A stretch of DNA of 64,000 nucleotides from Amylostereum areolatum (Eukaryota; Basidiomycota; Agaricomycetes; Russulales; Stereaceae). Made by a program: the position numbers and the translations under genes. Positions 50,330 through 62,152 of the stretch are shown here, piece by piece. Every line of letters begins with the position of its first letter. The first letter of the stretch is position 1. Where the stretch lies: positions 434,001 to 498,000 of the forward strand of contig SAXG01000027.1 in the NCBI GenBank assembly GCA_012932865.1, written 5' to 3'. Below the pieces are notes generated by a model, which worked only from the letters and a program-made list of their open reading frames with translations, was not told the origin of the DNA and made no database searches.

Positions 50330-50590
50330 GGCCCAATAGGCTATAGCATCCTGATATGAGTGGGAGTTATTGCCATGATGAAGTCATTGATGGCAGCTGT
50401 ATCGCGGTCATGCGTGAGACAGTTGAGTCGGACGCGATCACGTGCGCGACTATAGCAATGTTCAATACCGTAAACTACCCATAAATAAGTACGTACTTGG
50501 TCTGAGATCTGAGTACCAGTTCTACATCACTAAGATAAGATAAGTCAAAATTGCCCAGTCGATGTATGTCCTCATCCGGTTCACAGACAA

Positions 50591-51370
50591 TCATTCTTTC
50601 CTATCGATAACCTCCTGCACCTTCTCTCGTGCCCCATTCTCCCAATCATCCGAGACGACCGACAACACGACTCCATCCCACCCGGAGTTATTGGGCTTCG
50701 AGTCTCCTTCACGAGGTGCATTTCCTCGCTTCCCTGCTGGCATCGACATCCACTTCCACCGATAAGTCCCCTCCTCCTTGAATTGCATCCTTTTCGCCGC
50801 TTTAAGGCTCGCCTGGTTGTCCTTCCAACACTGCCACTGCACTCGACGGAACCCGAGGCCTGGCATGTTTGCGCTGGGTAGGTTGAGGCAATACCTCAAC
50901 AGGATGCCCACCGCGTTGGATGTCACATGCGTTCGCTGGAACGCAGGGAAGGTAATGACCCAGCAGACCTCGCTAACGAGGCCACTTGGATCGGTCTGTT
51001 GGAGGCCAATAGTCCCGGCGAAGCTTCCGCCCCATTCAGGGTGCGATGAATCGGGCGTTGATTTGTCGATGACGGCGAAGCCGACCGCGCCTGCGTTTCG
51101 CCTGGCCCTGAGTTCGTAAAAAGGGAGGAAGTCGGCATCCAAATCATGGTGCTCCCACGGACATCCGGCTTGGAGGTGCGGATGTGTGTGCATCTGCTCC
51201 ATGTAGAGCGCTGCGTGAATTCTTGGGATAAACGGCGTGAGCTTGACCCGCGCAGTCTCGAGAAGAGCCTCCTCGATAGGATAGACGAAATTGATGTCGT
51301 ACGGATCGGGTCCATAGTAGCCCGTGAGGTCTTCCTCCTTGGGACGAGTATATCCGTTGGTGATACTCAT
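50591..51370 (-). CDS. GNAT-family N-acetyltransferase (RimJ/RimL-like)
   Basis: 259-residue single exon. It has YPIEEALLETARVKLTPFIP near the start, then GAVGFAVIDKSTPDSSHPEW, GGSFAGTIGLQQTDPSGLVS and EVCWVITFPAFQRTHVTSNA. VGILLRYCLNLP (acetyl-CoA-binding motif region), LGFRRVQWQCWKDNQASLKA and AKRMQFKEEGTYRWKWM follow. The LGFRRVQWQCWxxNxxSxxAAxRxGFxxEG pattern is the RimJ-like motif. Substrate unknown; cytosolic. Confidence 0.85.
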   Translation of the reverse strand: MSITNGYTRPKEEDLTGYYGPDPYDINFVYPIEEALLETARVKLTPFIPRIHAALYMEQMHTHPHLQAGCPWEHHDLDADFLPFYELRARRNAGAVGFAVIDKSTPDSSHPEWGGSFAGTIGLQQTDPSGLVSEVCWVITFPAFQRTHVTSNAVGILLRYCLNLPSANMPGLGFRRVQWQCWKDNQASLKAAKRMQFKEEGTYRWKWMSMPAGKRGNAPREGDSKPNNSGWDGVVLSVVSDDWENGAREKVQEVIDRKE

Positions 51371-51447
51371 GGTGCTTCGGGGGTCTAGTGGAAAATTATT
51401 GAGGAGAGATGGCCTGTGGGTGGCTATAAAAGCCTTTCAGCTCAGGT

Positions 51448-51858
51448 TCACTGTTCCACATCACCACGTATCGCATACGGTCTAGTCACAAGTTGCCCAC
51501 CTCCGTATCCCATCATACCATGCCTGTTGGCGGCTTTCAAAAGACGTGTTATGACTGGTTTGTTGCGCACTCTCAGCCCCGCCTTGACTGCGTAGATAGT
51601 ATCCAATATCCACTGGTCATTGATCTCCATTTCTGTGGCGGCGATTCCTGGGCTGGGTCCTGTTTCAGTGTCAATTTCAGAATTGAAAGTGAACCATATT
51701 CTTAACCTGTGCGGGCCCGTCACGATCCAAGCTTCATTCGAACCTGGATTGAGACGTGTAAAAATCAGAAAAACGGAGACGTGGCGCGGCGACTGAGTAC
51801 TGAAATTTTGAAGCTGGACGTCGGACAGATGCAAGTTGCTAACAACACAGCGTGGCAC
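51448..51858 (-). CDS. Hypothetical single-exon ORF
   Basis: 136 codons with RLRIWFTFNSEIDTETG and EMEINDQWILDTIYAVKAGL. No known domain, no signal. It lies 78 bp upstream of the GNAT gene, so it may be a 5' extension or chance. Low confidence. Confidence 0.3.
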   Translation of the reverse strand: MPRCVVSNLHLSDVQLQNFSTQSPRHVSVFLIFTRLNPGSNEAWIVTGPHRLRIWFTFNSEIDTETGPSPGIAATEMEINDQWILDTIYAVKAGLRVRNKPVITRLLKAANRHGMMGYGGGQLVTRPYAIRGDVEQ

Positions 51859-51972
51859 GTAGTGCCAGCGGCGGGCCCCTGCCAGTGACCTTGCCTACTA
51901 CATATATGTGCTACATCAGCCCACCACCATCATCAGAAATGGCAAGTACCTTCGCTAATTGCTATACTTACA

Positions 51973-52260
51973 CTATCGCCTCTGCGGTGGACGGGTAGCA
52001 GTTAGCAGTAGTAGCCTAAGAGTTCCATTGGCCCGTTCAATGTACTCGACTACTTGGTTATCACATGACTCAACCGCGTAGTAAGAATATGTGTCCCATC
52101 CCGGGTTTCCTCTAGTCTCCGTGGCTGACCTAACCAGAAGATAGTCGTTAGGTTTCCTCCTCTCTGGAACTAAGAAATAGCTATATGTTTTGGATAGATA
52201 ACACACCGCATTTGCCCAGTCTGATGTGACAGTCATGTTTCGGGGTCGCAACTGGACCAA
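51973..52260 (-). CDS. Hypothetical small ORF
   Basis: 95 codons (WANAVCYLSKTYSYFLVPER). It could be part of the same unit as the ORF at 51.4 kb or chance. No domain seen. Confidence 0.2.
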   Translation of the reverse strand: MVQLRPRNMTVTSDWANAVCYLSKTYSYFLVPERRKPNDYLLVRSATETRGNPGWDTYSYYAVESCDNQVVEYIERANGTLRLLLLTATRPPQRR

Positions 52261-52413
52261 CTCGCAAGTTCCGCGCCGTGTAGCAGTAGAATACCGTGAC
52301 GTGAGTACGTCGGACCGGGCCCAGTGCTATGGCTCGGCTCCGCTGTCACCAGACTCTTTGCACCGTGTTCTTCAACTCACTGTACTCGTTTTCGACTCTC
52401 CAGACTGCTTTCC

Positions 52414-53642
52414 ATGTCTACATCTGATGCCTCTGTCAGACTGTACCCACCGCACAAGAGGCCTAGGACAACGGAGAAAAGTCAGGACGACGCCCCCATC
52501 ATCACGAACAAAAGCAGTGAGCTATGGATGGAGGACGGAAGCATCGTACTACGGGCGCTCTATCCTTGTAAACGTTCTGCAAAGGTTTACAGGGTGCATA
52601 AATCTAGTCTTGCCCTCCATTGCTCGTTCTTCCGCGACTTGTTTGAGGGCCCGCAGGACGAGTTCGTGGCCGCTTCCGACAAGTACGAAGACCTTCCTGT
52701 GCTAGATATGCACGATACCCTGCAAGACGTGGACGACTTCTTGAGGGCTATCTACGAGCCTGAGTGCGTGCGCCGTCTATTTTCACCCACAGTGTGGTTC
52801 TCACGGAGGGCTTCAGCTTCATGCTACGCCATCGTAACTTACACGATCACGGCTTGTCTATGTCCGATTTTCCAAACATGTATGGTGGTATCCTCCGACT
52901 ATCCAGAAAGTACGATGCCCCGCGTATTCGGGCCGTCGTTGTGCAGGCAATAGAAGATCAATGGCCGACGACGTTGGCCGCATGGGATGCGCGCGAGGCG
53001 GCAATCCGCGCGCAGCTAGATGATCGTGCTCCACAATACAAGACGAATCACTATCCAGACCCTGGCACGCCTTCTTTTTTGTGCTTCACCTTTTGAAACC
53101 TCCTGAACGCTCTATTTGCAGCTCAAACGATTCGGTTGGCAGAAGACCACGACATTGTTTCCATTCTTCCCATTGCATTTTATGATCTCTCACGAGTTTA
53201 CGAGCTCTACAGTCCCGATGCACTTTACAAGTTCGTCGAACGCGAGTCCGACCTCTCCCTCCTCACATCCCTCGAACTTCGCAATCAAATTCTGGGTCGC
53301 GCCGCCCTCCGTGCTCACATCATGGAGGACTTCCCATTTACATCCAGATTGACGCTCCCGGCTGGGAAGTGCAAAGTACCGGAAACCTGCAAGGCGGTCG
53401 TCCACGGAATATGGCTTCGCTGTATCACGAGCATTCAAACGTCAGACGACCCTCTGGATAGTTTGAGACGGTCTCTGCGTTCGTGTGACGAGCTCGATAT
53501 GTGTAACGCTTGCCGCGGCTCGACGTCGGACTTCATTCTACGAAAAAGGGAACGGCTGTGGAACAAGATACCTGCGTTTTTCCGTCTGGTAAGTGGTGCC
53601 AAGTTTCACATGACCGATCGAAATTTATTTGGGCCATATTGA
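52414..53642 (+). CDS. BTB/POZ domain protein
   Basis: Starts MSTSDASVRLYPPHKRPR. The BTB core has DGSIVLRALYPCKRSAKVYR and VHKSSLALHCSFFRDLFEGP (52590), then DLPVLDMHDTLQDVDDFLRA. After an intron come YGGILRLSRKYDAPRIRAVV and VQAIEDQWPTTLAAWDAREA. A third part has IRLAEDHDIVSILPIAFYDL (53132) and a long alpha-helical tail with Cys residues (CNACRG, 53506), ending near 53642. In mushrooms these BTB proteins are a large, fast-evolving family; a CUL3-adaptor role is inferred by analogy. Confidence 0.8.
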
Positions 53643-54531
53643 GAAAGACAGGGTAGGAGCGGTGTGGGGGACGCTGTCTTCTCATTCGGCGTGATTAGCT
53701 GTGGGGATACAGCAGGTGAGGATGCCTACCGTTACTATATAACCTATTTAAGCTAACGTCCGCGGGGGCCCTTAGATGGAGTCGTGGACGAAGTCTATCT
53801 AGATTTTCGCTTGAGTCTAAACTCATCTGACTTGCCAGCATCTGGTATCCGAATGTATCCCCTCTACTTATCTATCCTCGCTCACTTGACCTTCATATGG
53901 CTATTGTTCCGTGCCAAGAATTTGTGACAGTGAATTCCGCCAGACAACTGAGGCCTGCGCGCCTTACAATGTCGACTTCATAAGCATCAAGGTCCATCCA
54001 TCCCCTTGGACCGATCTACTCACTTGTGCCTTTTGGTTGCAGAATTGGGTACACAGGCGCCCGATATTCGATGTTTGGCGTGTATCCTAAATTCCAGTAC
54101 CTTCTATCTGTGTCTTCAAACGACTGAAGCCAGACGAGCCACGATTTGTGTATTATATCTCTCCATTAATAACGCTGAGTATTGGCCGGGACCACCTGTG
54201 TGCTTTCCCATAGGACCGCACATCCTCCTTTGACAGTAACTGGACTTGGATGGAATCTCTTTTGATGGATCGTAGCTGGACCCTGTTTCGGAGAGTGTGG
54301 TTCTCACTCGCAAAATGGCACAAATCATTCCGGCCCCAGTGCACAAACTTGTCATTGTCATGGTCTCTTTGTTATATCTCGACCGTATCATATGTATCAT
54401 GGCTTATCGTATGGCAGTGAGCTGAGTCCTCATGCACCATCGGTTGTGAAATGGAGTTATGTACACCGTGTCAAAGTCTGCGCGAGTTTATTGGCTATGT
54501 TCTCTTTGGCAACAGCCCGGTTGAGTGAGAA
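53643..54531. other. Intergenic, no gene seen
   Basis: About 890 bp with several short frames on both strands, none with features. Confidence 0.5.
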
Positions 54532-55806
54532 TTACGGTGAAAGACAGTTGCTCGAGCGGCCTGCGTGCTCGTCGACGAGAGCGTCCAAGGTGTCTGAGAA
54601 GGCATCTCCAGCAGGACTGAGGGACTTAAGGGCTATCCACATCTTCATCTGCTCTTGGGCCGAACAGCTCGAGTTCCAGACGAGGTCCAAGATGTCTCCC
54701 AAGCGGCCACCGCGAACGACCTGCGCTGCGAGCGATTTGGTGCGCGGCGACGCGTCCTCGGCGAATAGAGAGAGAAGAAGCGTTTCGGCCCCCCCGCGAC
54801 GGTGAGGACGAGTAAAGGATTCGATCGCGTCGCACAGACGTCGGTCTTTGGACTTGCGCTTTGCTCTCCTCGTGGTGGTCGTCTCTTCGACGGGAGCGAA
54901 CGCGTCAGGTTCAGACGGAGGAGTAAGCGGTGATGCTTGTGTCGGATTTTGGGAAGCGGTAGGGACTTTTGAGGTGGATATATGCGCGGGAGGAGCGAGA
55001 ACGGGGGGCGGGGGGCTGGGGGATTTCTGCGCAGATGAGGTGGATGTATGCGCTGTAAACAACTGCCGAGGCTCTGGGCGTGCGTGTGTAAGTGTCGTGG
55101 ACTTGGAGGGGAGCAACCGTGCGTTTTGCTGCGAGTCGGGGGGTTTCGGGCTAGGGGAAACTAAGAGGGATGACGGTGCGTATTGATTTTCGAGTTCTGG
55201 CGTGCTGTGTATGACTATTTCTGACGAAGACGTGTCCGATAGCTTCTTTATGTCGTCGTGGTTGTATGATGTTTGCATTGTGGACCTCTTGCCTTCGTTG
55301 TCGTCGAGGGGTCCGGAGCTGAGGTTGGAGACGGGGTTCAGACGGCTCGAAGCGAGATCAAGGGGTGTACGCGGGGAGAACGGAGAGTGTGGATGGGAGT
55401 TCGAAGTAGAGGAGTGATGGTATGACAGAGCAGGAGTGCGTAGAATGGAAGGCGTTGCGTCTAGGGCAAGGGCTACGGGGGCCCATCTCACGAGAGTCGG
55501 CCTGGGGGTCTGAGGCGTAGTAGGCATTGTTCCTAGATAAGACGTTTCGGGTTCTTCAGTGGTGAACATGGAATTTACAGAGATGAAGCTGTTGGATGTG
55601 ATGATGGCCGGGGGCTTGTAGTTGTCGGGTCTGGGTAGTCTGGGGACGGCAGTGCCGGCGCCGCCGATGGGTGGTCTTCGCGTTCGCGGCCTGACCTCAG
55701 CAGTAGGGTTGAAATTGTCATCCGCGCGAACAAAGATCAGAGGTCTATGAGGTCTGAAAAGTGGTTGGGAGCAGCCTGCAGAGGTATCTGGAGGGGAGGA
55801 TTTCAT
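54532..55806 (-). CDS. Disordered Ser/Pro/Thr-rich hypothetical protein
   Basis: Chosen start MKSSPPDTSAGCSQPLFRPH at 55806; the frame stays open upstream to 55971. It continues with LIFVRADDNFNPTAEVRPRT, a Ser/Pro/His-rich middle, and KRKSKDRRLCDAIESFTRPH (54880). The helical end AETLLLSLFAEDASPRTKSL leads to RLGDILDLVWNSSCSAQEQM and a stop at 54532. The last 90 residues may form a folded domain; the rest is predicted disordered. No homolog recognised. Confidence 0.6.
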   Translation of the reverse strand: MKSSPPDTSAGCSQPLFRPHRPLIFVRADDNFNPTAEVRPRTRRPPIGGAGTAVPRLPRPDNYKPPAIITSNSFISVNSMFTTEEPETSYLGTMPTTPQTPRPTLVRWAPVALALDATPSILRTPALSYHHSSTSNSHPHSPFSPRTPLDLASSRLNPVSNLSSGPLDDNEGKRSTMQTSYNHDDIKKLSDTSSSEIVIHSTPELENQYAPSSLLVSPSPKPPDSQQNARLLPSKSTTLTHARPEPRQLFTAHTSTSSAQKSPSPPPPVLAPPAHISTSKVPTASQNPTQASPLTPPSEPDAFAPVEETTTTRRAKRKSKDRRLCDAIESFTRPHRRGGAETLLLSLFAEDASPRTKSLAAQVVRGGRLGDILDLVWNSSCSAQEQMKMWIALKSLSPAGDAFSDTLDALVDEHAGRSSNCLSP

Positions 55807-57038
55807 GATGACAGTGGAGGAAGAAACAAGAAACGCGCTCAATTCAAGTTGACGCGACACGCGTTCCCGCATCACGTGCACTCTTTCAGCTTGACCTTCA
55901 CTGACATCTCCAGCTCGAATCTCGATACGTGCGTAGTGTGGTGCGTGTACTGTACTTATTTCGCCGTACACTCACATCTACGGCTCACAAGAAATCCAGT
56001 AGCTCAGACCTCATTTCCTCATTTCGAAGTCCACTTCCCCTCGATAAGATTTTCTCGATGGCAGCGGCACACGGCGGCGCAACAAGACGTTTTCCTCTCT
56101 CTCAGTCGACTGTCCATTTTACTGTAATACACACGGCCGAAAGAAACGCGCACACATAGATGATCACAGTGTACTAGCGGGGGAAGAGTAGGTCGAAGCG
56201 AAGGGGGTGCAGGACGAAACGGTCGCTGGACAGGAGACGGTGGGGGTGGGGGCGGAAGATGGGCATGCCGTCGCTGTCCTTTAAGGCCCGAGGGATCTTG
56301 CTGTGCACAGGTCAGAGGAACCAAACCCGAGGTCCGCGCGTAAGTCGTGTCAACCCCGCATATGTTTCGTCTGAGGCGCCATTGCGCAGGTAGAATATAA
56401 ACCGCATTTGTTCGGGATGCGGGCAAAGGGATCCGGAAGGCGCGCGATGGACAGAAGTTTCCTGTCTTGCTGTACAAACCGTAAATGAGGATGCACTGGT
56501 CCCGTCGGCCATTCGAGTCCATCCCACGGTGCGTGACCTGCGTGATCTCGTACCAAGCGCACTGGCTCTTCTTGTCGGTGTGCTGCCTGGGGGGGGGGGG
56601 GGAGTCCACGACGACGCAAGGCAATATCGGTAGGCGGGAGAATGTGAGAAGGATGACGCTTCTCAGAGGCTCAAATGTCCAGAAACACCGGATAGGATGT
56701 TCTCGTCGGAGTCTGACCATGTTGTTCTGTATAACAAGGCGCCCTTCCAAACTTATGAGATGACGCGTCCTGTCGGCAAGAGCCAGGGAGTAACTCACCA
56801 CGAGATGACCATTGGCATTGAACCGGCGATGCGTGTTTCCGCTAGGCAGCCTGCTCCGAGCACCAGAAGAAACAAATCAGACAAACCCGGCATTATCCCC
56901 CCTCAAACCTACACCACTTTCATCCCACACTGGACCTACGTATGAAACGCCGATGATGGAGGAAGAAATTCATTATATCAAATTGAAAAAAATTATACCA
57001 CTGGCTTTGCATACTGCCCATTGCCCACCATTCCACTC
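55807..57038. other. Stretch with a questionable reverse ORF and a G14 run
   Basis: 56019-56801 (-) is open for 260 codons but is overlapped by other open frames and has no family features. A run of 14 G lies at 56589-56602. Likely chance frames over a 3' or untranslated region, but an unrecognised gene is possible. Confidence 0.3.
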
Positions 57039-60000
57039 TCAAAACGCACCCACAGGCCTCACTACTTGCATCTTCTCCATCACCTCCCTCACGTCCGCCT
57101 CTGCGTACTTCGCCGCCTCCTTCGCCGCCTGGAGTTTAGCTTCGAGCTCGTCCGCCGTCATCGGGTGTATTACCCCTCCCTCGTCCATCATACCCAGCAT
57201 GTCGAACTTCGGGAGTGTGTTCCCCACCCTCGGTAAGGATCCATGTGCATCCCAACCGTTGTCGTTGAACGAGAGGACCGCGCGTACGGCCGCCGTGTTG
57301 ATGTCCCGATGGAGCTCCTCCAGCTTGGACAGTTGGACCTCCATCCAACGCGCCCGCCGCTCGAGAGCAAGGGTTAACACCGCGACCTCGTCCTTGCCAG
57401 CGCCCTCCTCGCCTTCGCCATCCAAGAAGTCGTCGCCCTTGAGCATGTCACGCAGCACGCCATCGAAAGACGAGCTATCATCCCAGGTAGTGCGTGGGAG
57501 TAGTCGAAGCAGGTCCGAGATGGTCTGTGTGAGCGTCTCGAGCAATTGCTGGAATGACGACACCGCGTTGTCGATCGAGCCCGACGGCATGCTGTTGGCA
57601 AACGACCCGCCGCCCACCGACAATGCAGACAGGGCGTGAACGAGAGGCGCGAATTCGAGAGGCATCTTCGAAGTAGGGTTGATACTTTGCAGATCGAAAA
57701 AGGGGTGATTGGGAAGATCCATCTGAGGGTTCAGCTCGTCGATTTGGTCCAGGATGTCCGCGAGGGCCATAGGTTTTGAGAAATCGACCGACGAGGCCCG
57801 GGAGCCACTGGAAATCGAGTTGGCGCCACTGCCTGTCCTGTCCGTTGGAAACTGGGGGGCGTCGGACGTAACGGCAGATTCGAGGGCAGAAGTGGACTCG
57901 GCTACGGACTCGTCCTCCTTCGGGATCCGAATAGGCTTCGTAACAGGACGATTCTTCTTCGGCATTTTGGACAGAAGGGGAGCTTGGCTTGGCTCAACAG
58001 GCGCGGAAGCAGGGGGGTTCGCCTTCGACGCCTGGGCTGGTCGGGACTTGCGAGGGGTCGCAGCATCTGCCATGACGACAGCGGCGATCTTATCCTTCGC
58101 CTGTTGAACTCTTTCCTTCTCCTTGGCTGCCTTGTCCTTTCGCTCCTGTTCTACCGCCTCCTTCGCCAGCCTCTCCGCCTTGAGTCTCTCTTGTCGCTCC
58201 TGATGGGCACGCTCCTTCTCTTCCTGCTCCTTCGCTACCCTTTCCTTCTCCAACCTCTCCTTCTCCGCCCGTTTTTCTGACCTTTCCTTCTCCTTCTCCA
58301 CTTTCTTCTCGGCAGCTACGCGTGCCCTCTCCGCCGCGCGCTCCGCAGCCGCCGCCTTTTTGGCCGCCCGTTGTGCAGCCTTGTCGTCCGCGACCGATTC
58401 ACCTGCCGGCGCGGTCAGCGGGTCGGAGGTAATGCTGGTAGACGGCTGTGGAGGCTGCGCCGTCAGCGCGGGGAAATCGGACGAGGAGAGCAGGGGGGAC
58501 GGAGGAGACGGGGCAGGCGAAAGGGGGCTCTGCACTGCACGAGCAGGTCAAAATTATTAAGAGATGTGATCAAAGCAGATAGATAGAGGAAGAAAACAGG
58601 GAGGATTCGTGCCAAAGAAAGACGAGAGAACTGATGAGCAAGAGAAGTCAACGAAGTGCGAGCACCATGCTACTGGTAATCGAAGCGTTGAGCCAAGGTA
58701 ACCCGACGGCGAACGTTCCATCCCAAGGACGCACGGCACTCAGTACTCCATCGACAAACTCAAAACTCCCAGCCTCGCAAACAAACAGAGTTGTACTCAC
58801 CGCGTGCTGCAGCCAACTCCGTGTTGGTAACAGGACTTGGAGAGAGACCAGGCGGTGGATACGAGATACCTGGAGGACCATTCGTATACTGGGTGGTATA
58901 CGCGTCCATCGCGCCGTTCTGTCCATGGTTGTGGCTGTGCCCCTGGAAGCGCGAATCCATGGGTGTCCCGAAACTCGCTAACATAATTGCTGGGTCGGAG
59001 AAAGGTTGACCTGGGTTGTACCTGTACTGTGGCCCCATATGCTCTTGATCTGCACCGTCCAGAAGGAAACATGCCAATACAAATTACAACATGAATAGTA
59101 CAGGAGCACAATTCGGAATGGGGGAAAGACAGACGGAAACAATCAACAAACATAGACCAGTATATCATACAAAGATGGACCTCATACCAGGGAGTGCTGC
59201 ACTACTCGCCCGTGTGGCATTGGCGCGCTGTTGTTGGTGCTGCTGCTGCTGCTGCTGCTGCTGTTGCTGCTGCTGACTCGCTGTAAGGAAGTCCCTCAGC
59301 ACTGCTTCGCTAACGCCAGCTTGCTCGAATGCGTGGTACCGGCCCGCTTGCGGCATTGGAGAAAAGGCCTGGGCATGGGCCGTTAAGGGCGAATTCGTGC
59401 TCGACACGGCATTCTGATGGTATTGGTGATGTTGTGCTTGGGGAGGGGGAGGGGGGTGTTGGTATGCAGACCATGCCGAGGCAGCGGAGTCGTATATGCT
59501 ATTGGTACTGTTGGTCGCTTGGCCCATGCTCTCGCTCGCACTGGCGCTGAGAGGAGTCGATGCTACCCTCGGACTTGACGTCGAGGACACGTTTCCACCT
59601 GCGCTTGCTACGCCACCCTGTCGACCGTTTCTCGCAAACCCGAACCGGGACATCTTCCTGGTCGAATCGTCATCAAGCGTTGCTCGGCGCATCGCCGCTG
59701 GATCCGGTTCGGAGCTCTCCGCGAACGGGTTGAATGAGCCTGTGTAAGAAAGCGTCGGCGATGCCTGGCTAAGTGCAGGAGATTGTCGGGCAGCAAGGGG
59801 ATCGTAGATGGATCGCGCGGGATTATGTGGATATCCGAGGCCAGGCGGGCCAAGAAGAGGACTAGGGGAAGAGGCGTTGCGAAGAGCAGGGAACGCATCC
59901 ATGAACGACCCGTGGAAGGGACTTCCAGCTTCTCCGTTCTCGACTTCAGGCACTTCCGCCGCTGCAAGTTTGGGATCCAAATTGAAGCTGAACCCGCCAA

Positions 60001-61760
60001 ACTGGCCATTGCTCTCGCTGAGAGTTTGCAGTGTCCGGTCGAAATCCGGGAAGGGACTGACACCTGTTTGAGGTTGCCCGGACTCACGCCGCGCTTTGAC
60101 GTCGTTAAGTAACGCCTGGACTTGCGTGGACATCTGATACGATTGACCTTGTGGTGCACGACTTCCGGGCGGCGGCAGACCGGGTGGCGCGGAGAGCCCG
60201 GGAGGAACCGCGGGAAGACCGGGAGGAATGGCAGGTGTAGAGGGTGCCGGAGACGCAGATGAAGTGGGAGCGCCCTGTGATCCAGATCCGGAGTCTGCAT
60301 CTGACTCGACTGTCGGTGATCGTGGTGGAGGTGGTGGCAGAGGCGGCGGGGATGGCTTCCGTTTTGTCGCTTTGAGAGTCGCAGTAGTCGTTGCAGGCGT
60401 AGTCGACCGTGGTATGCCTGCAGGCGTGGATGGTCGAGAGGAAGAAGCAACCGACGATGCCTTCGCTGGCTTGGCCTCCTTAACTTTCCAGGTGACGGCA
60501 TGGGACTCCAACGAGATGGGCTCGACGGTAGTCGATGCTCCAGCACGTGATCGTACAGGTTTCTCTCCACGGCGAGGCTGTCGCGTGGATGCCGCGCTGG
60601 TGTTAGTGTGATTGTGCAGAGCAGTCGACGCCGAGGTACGATCGTGAGCTGTCTTAGCCCAGGAAGCGGAACGCGGCAAGCGCGCTGCTCGGTCACATAA
60701 GTAAACGACGATCGATCTGAGGGAAACCTTCAACTTACCTGACGAGTCGTCTGCTTTCTTCCCTAGCACGACTGTCTTGCGTGTGACTTCGGAGTCCTTG
60801 ATGGCATGTTGACTGTATGTTGGTCATGGTCAGCTGATGTACCAAAAGAGCGCACAGGGACGGTGGGGACGCACAGCGTGGCAAGGTCCTCCTTAGTGAA
60901 GCAATCTTTCTCGTCACCCCATTCGTGGAGGTTCATACAGCTGTGGTCGGGACAGTTGACTCCCCGAAGGAAGGACATGCAGTATTTAGTTGTACCATAG
61001 CTGGCGCGCATAATGTCGCTTCCTCCGCCAGGCGATGCGGATCCATCGACAGCAGTGATGCATCTTGCGGCGTCTTCACGGCGGTGGTAAGTGATGTACA
61101 GTCCCACGACCGGTGCTTGACCTCCTGGCGGTGTCCGCTTCACTAGCACGATCTTTGAAATGCGACCGTACTGGCCGAAGTAGTCGTTGGAGCGAAGCGT
61201 AGATATAAGCTGGAGAGTAGGACCCATTAGTCAAAGAACAAGGAAGGGCAAGCCGTATGCGCACCTCTTCCTTCGCGAATCGCGGACCGATGCCGACAAC
61301 GTATACCACGTTACGCTGCACGACTCGCACGTTTGCGAGGTGGCGCCTGCCAAGCGCGTCAAGATCCTTGCGCTCCCGTTCCCGTTGTTTCTTCTGTTGG
61401 TTGAGGCGTCGTTGGCTACGTTCACGAAAGAAAGACAGGGCGGTGTCAAAAGGTGCTCGGACGGCTCAGGAAAGCCGGAAAGCCACTCACTCTTCTCTGC
61501 TGACGGGCTTGTGCTGGGCAGCTTCATCGGAGTACTCGCGTCGGCATGCGGGGCACTTGTTGTTCAAGTTCTCTTTGATGTGATGCCAGCAGAAACGACA
61601 GATCTGTCGAGGACCGAGCATGAGAGGAGAACAAAAACGGAGGTTCGGATCTGAGGCACACCTGGTAACCGCACTGACAAGGCTTGAAGTGGAGGTCAGA
61701 GACGTCCATTTCTTCAAGGCAGAGAGGGCATTCTGCTGCGTCCTGCGGTGTGAGAAGCAC
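57039..61760 (-). CDS. NOT4: NOT4 E3 ubiquitin ligase of the CCR4-NOT complex
   Basis: RING ligase of CCR4-NOT in mRNA quality control and ribosome ubiquitylation. The start MLLTPQDAAECPLCLEEMDV at 61760 leads straight into the NOT4-type RING. This has CPLCLEEM, FKPCQCGYQ, CRFCWHHIKENLNNKCPACR (61560-61740) and SDEAAQHKPVSREE. Then come a linker with VRVVQRNVVYVVGIGPRFAK (61320) and an RRM with FGQYGRISKIVLVKRTPPGG and YITYHRREDAARCI (61170-61050). A CCCH-type end follows with CMSFLRGVNCPDHSCMNLHE (60960). The remaining 900 or so residues are Ser/Pro/Gln-rich, with a poly-Q at 59229-59275, PGL repeats and a Lys/Glu/Arg-rich coiled coil (58380-58080). A helical C-terminus ends VVRPVGAF at 57039. 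It is longer than the usual yeast NOT4. Confidence 0.88.
59229..59275 (-). repeat. CAG microsatellite coding poly-glutamine in NOT4
   Basis: A trinucleotide run (GCT/CTG on the + strand) translates as a Gln-rich tract with one His. Length polymorphism between strains is expected. Confidence 0.85.
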
Positions 61761-62152
61761 TGAGAACGACGAGAGAGACGATGAGAAAGATGATAAGGAC
61801 CTCTTCGTCGCTCCAATACGCGTCTTGAACGCCGGTCAAAACTTGCGACTTGGATTGGAGAGCGACGCTGGCATGAACGACGGGGGCCGGGAGGGAGGGG
61901 TGCAGTTTGAGAGAGGACATGGAGGTTGAACGCGAGGGGGGAATGAGAATCGATCGTGCGGCGGGAGGACGATGAAGACAGCGAGCAGGATTGAAAGAAC
62001 GACGGAGCGACAAGCACAGACGCGACAATGAGGCCCTTTCCCACAGGTTCAAACTCCGACAGCCAAAAAAGGAACACTTTCGGCCTCAAAACCGTCTTAG
62101 ATCCCCAGCCCCCGTCACTGAAACCCGTCACAACCACTCCCTTGTCCTCGCC
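61761..62152. promoter_or_regulatory. Divergent NOT4/PDCD5 promoter
   Basis: About 390 bp between the starts of the two divergent genes; open frames here are shadows. Confidence 0.5.

Noticed and set aside
56019..56801. 260-codon reverse ORF as a definite gene
   Set aside because: All overlapping frames are similarly open, a G14 run lies inside, and no domain is seen.
59608..60696. 362-codon reverse open frame
   Set aside because: A shifted frame of the low-complexity NOT4 tail.
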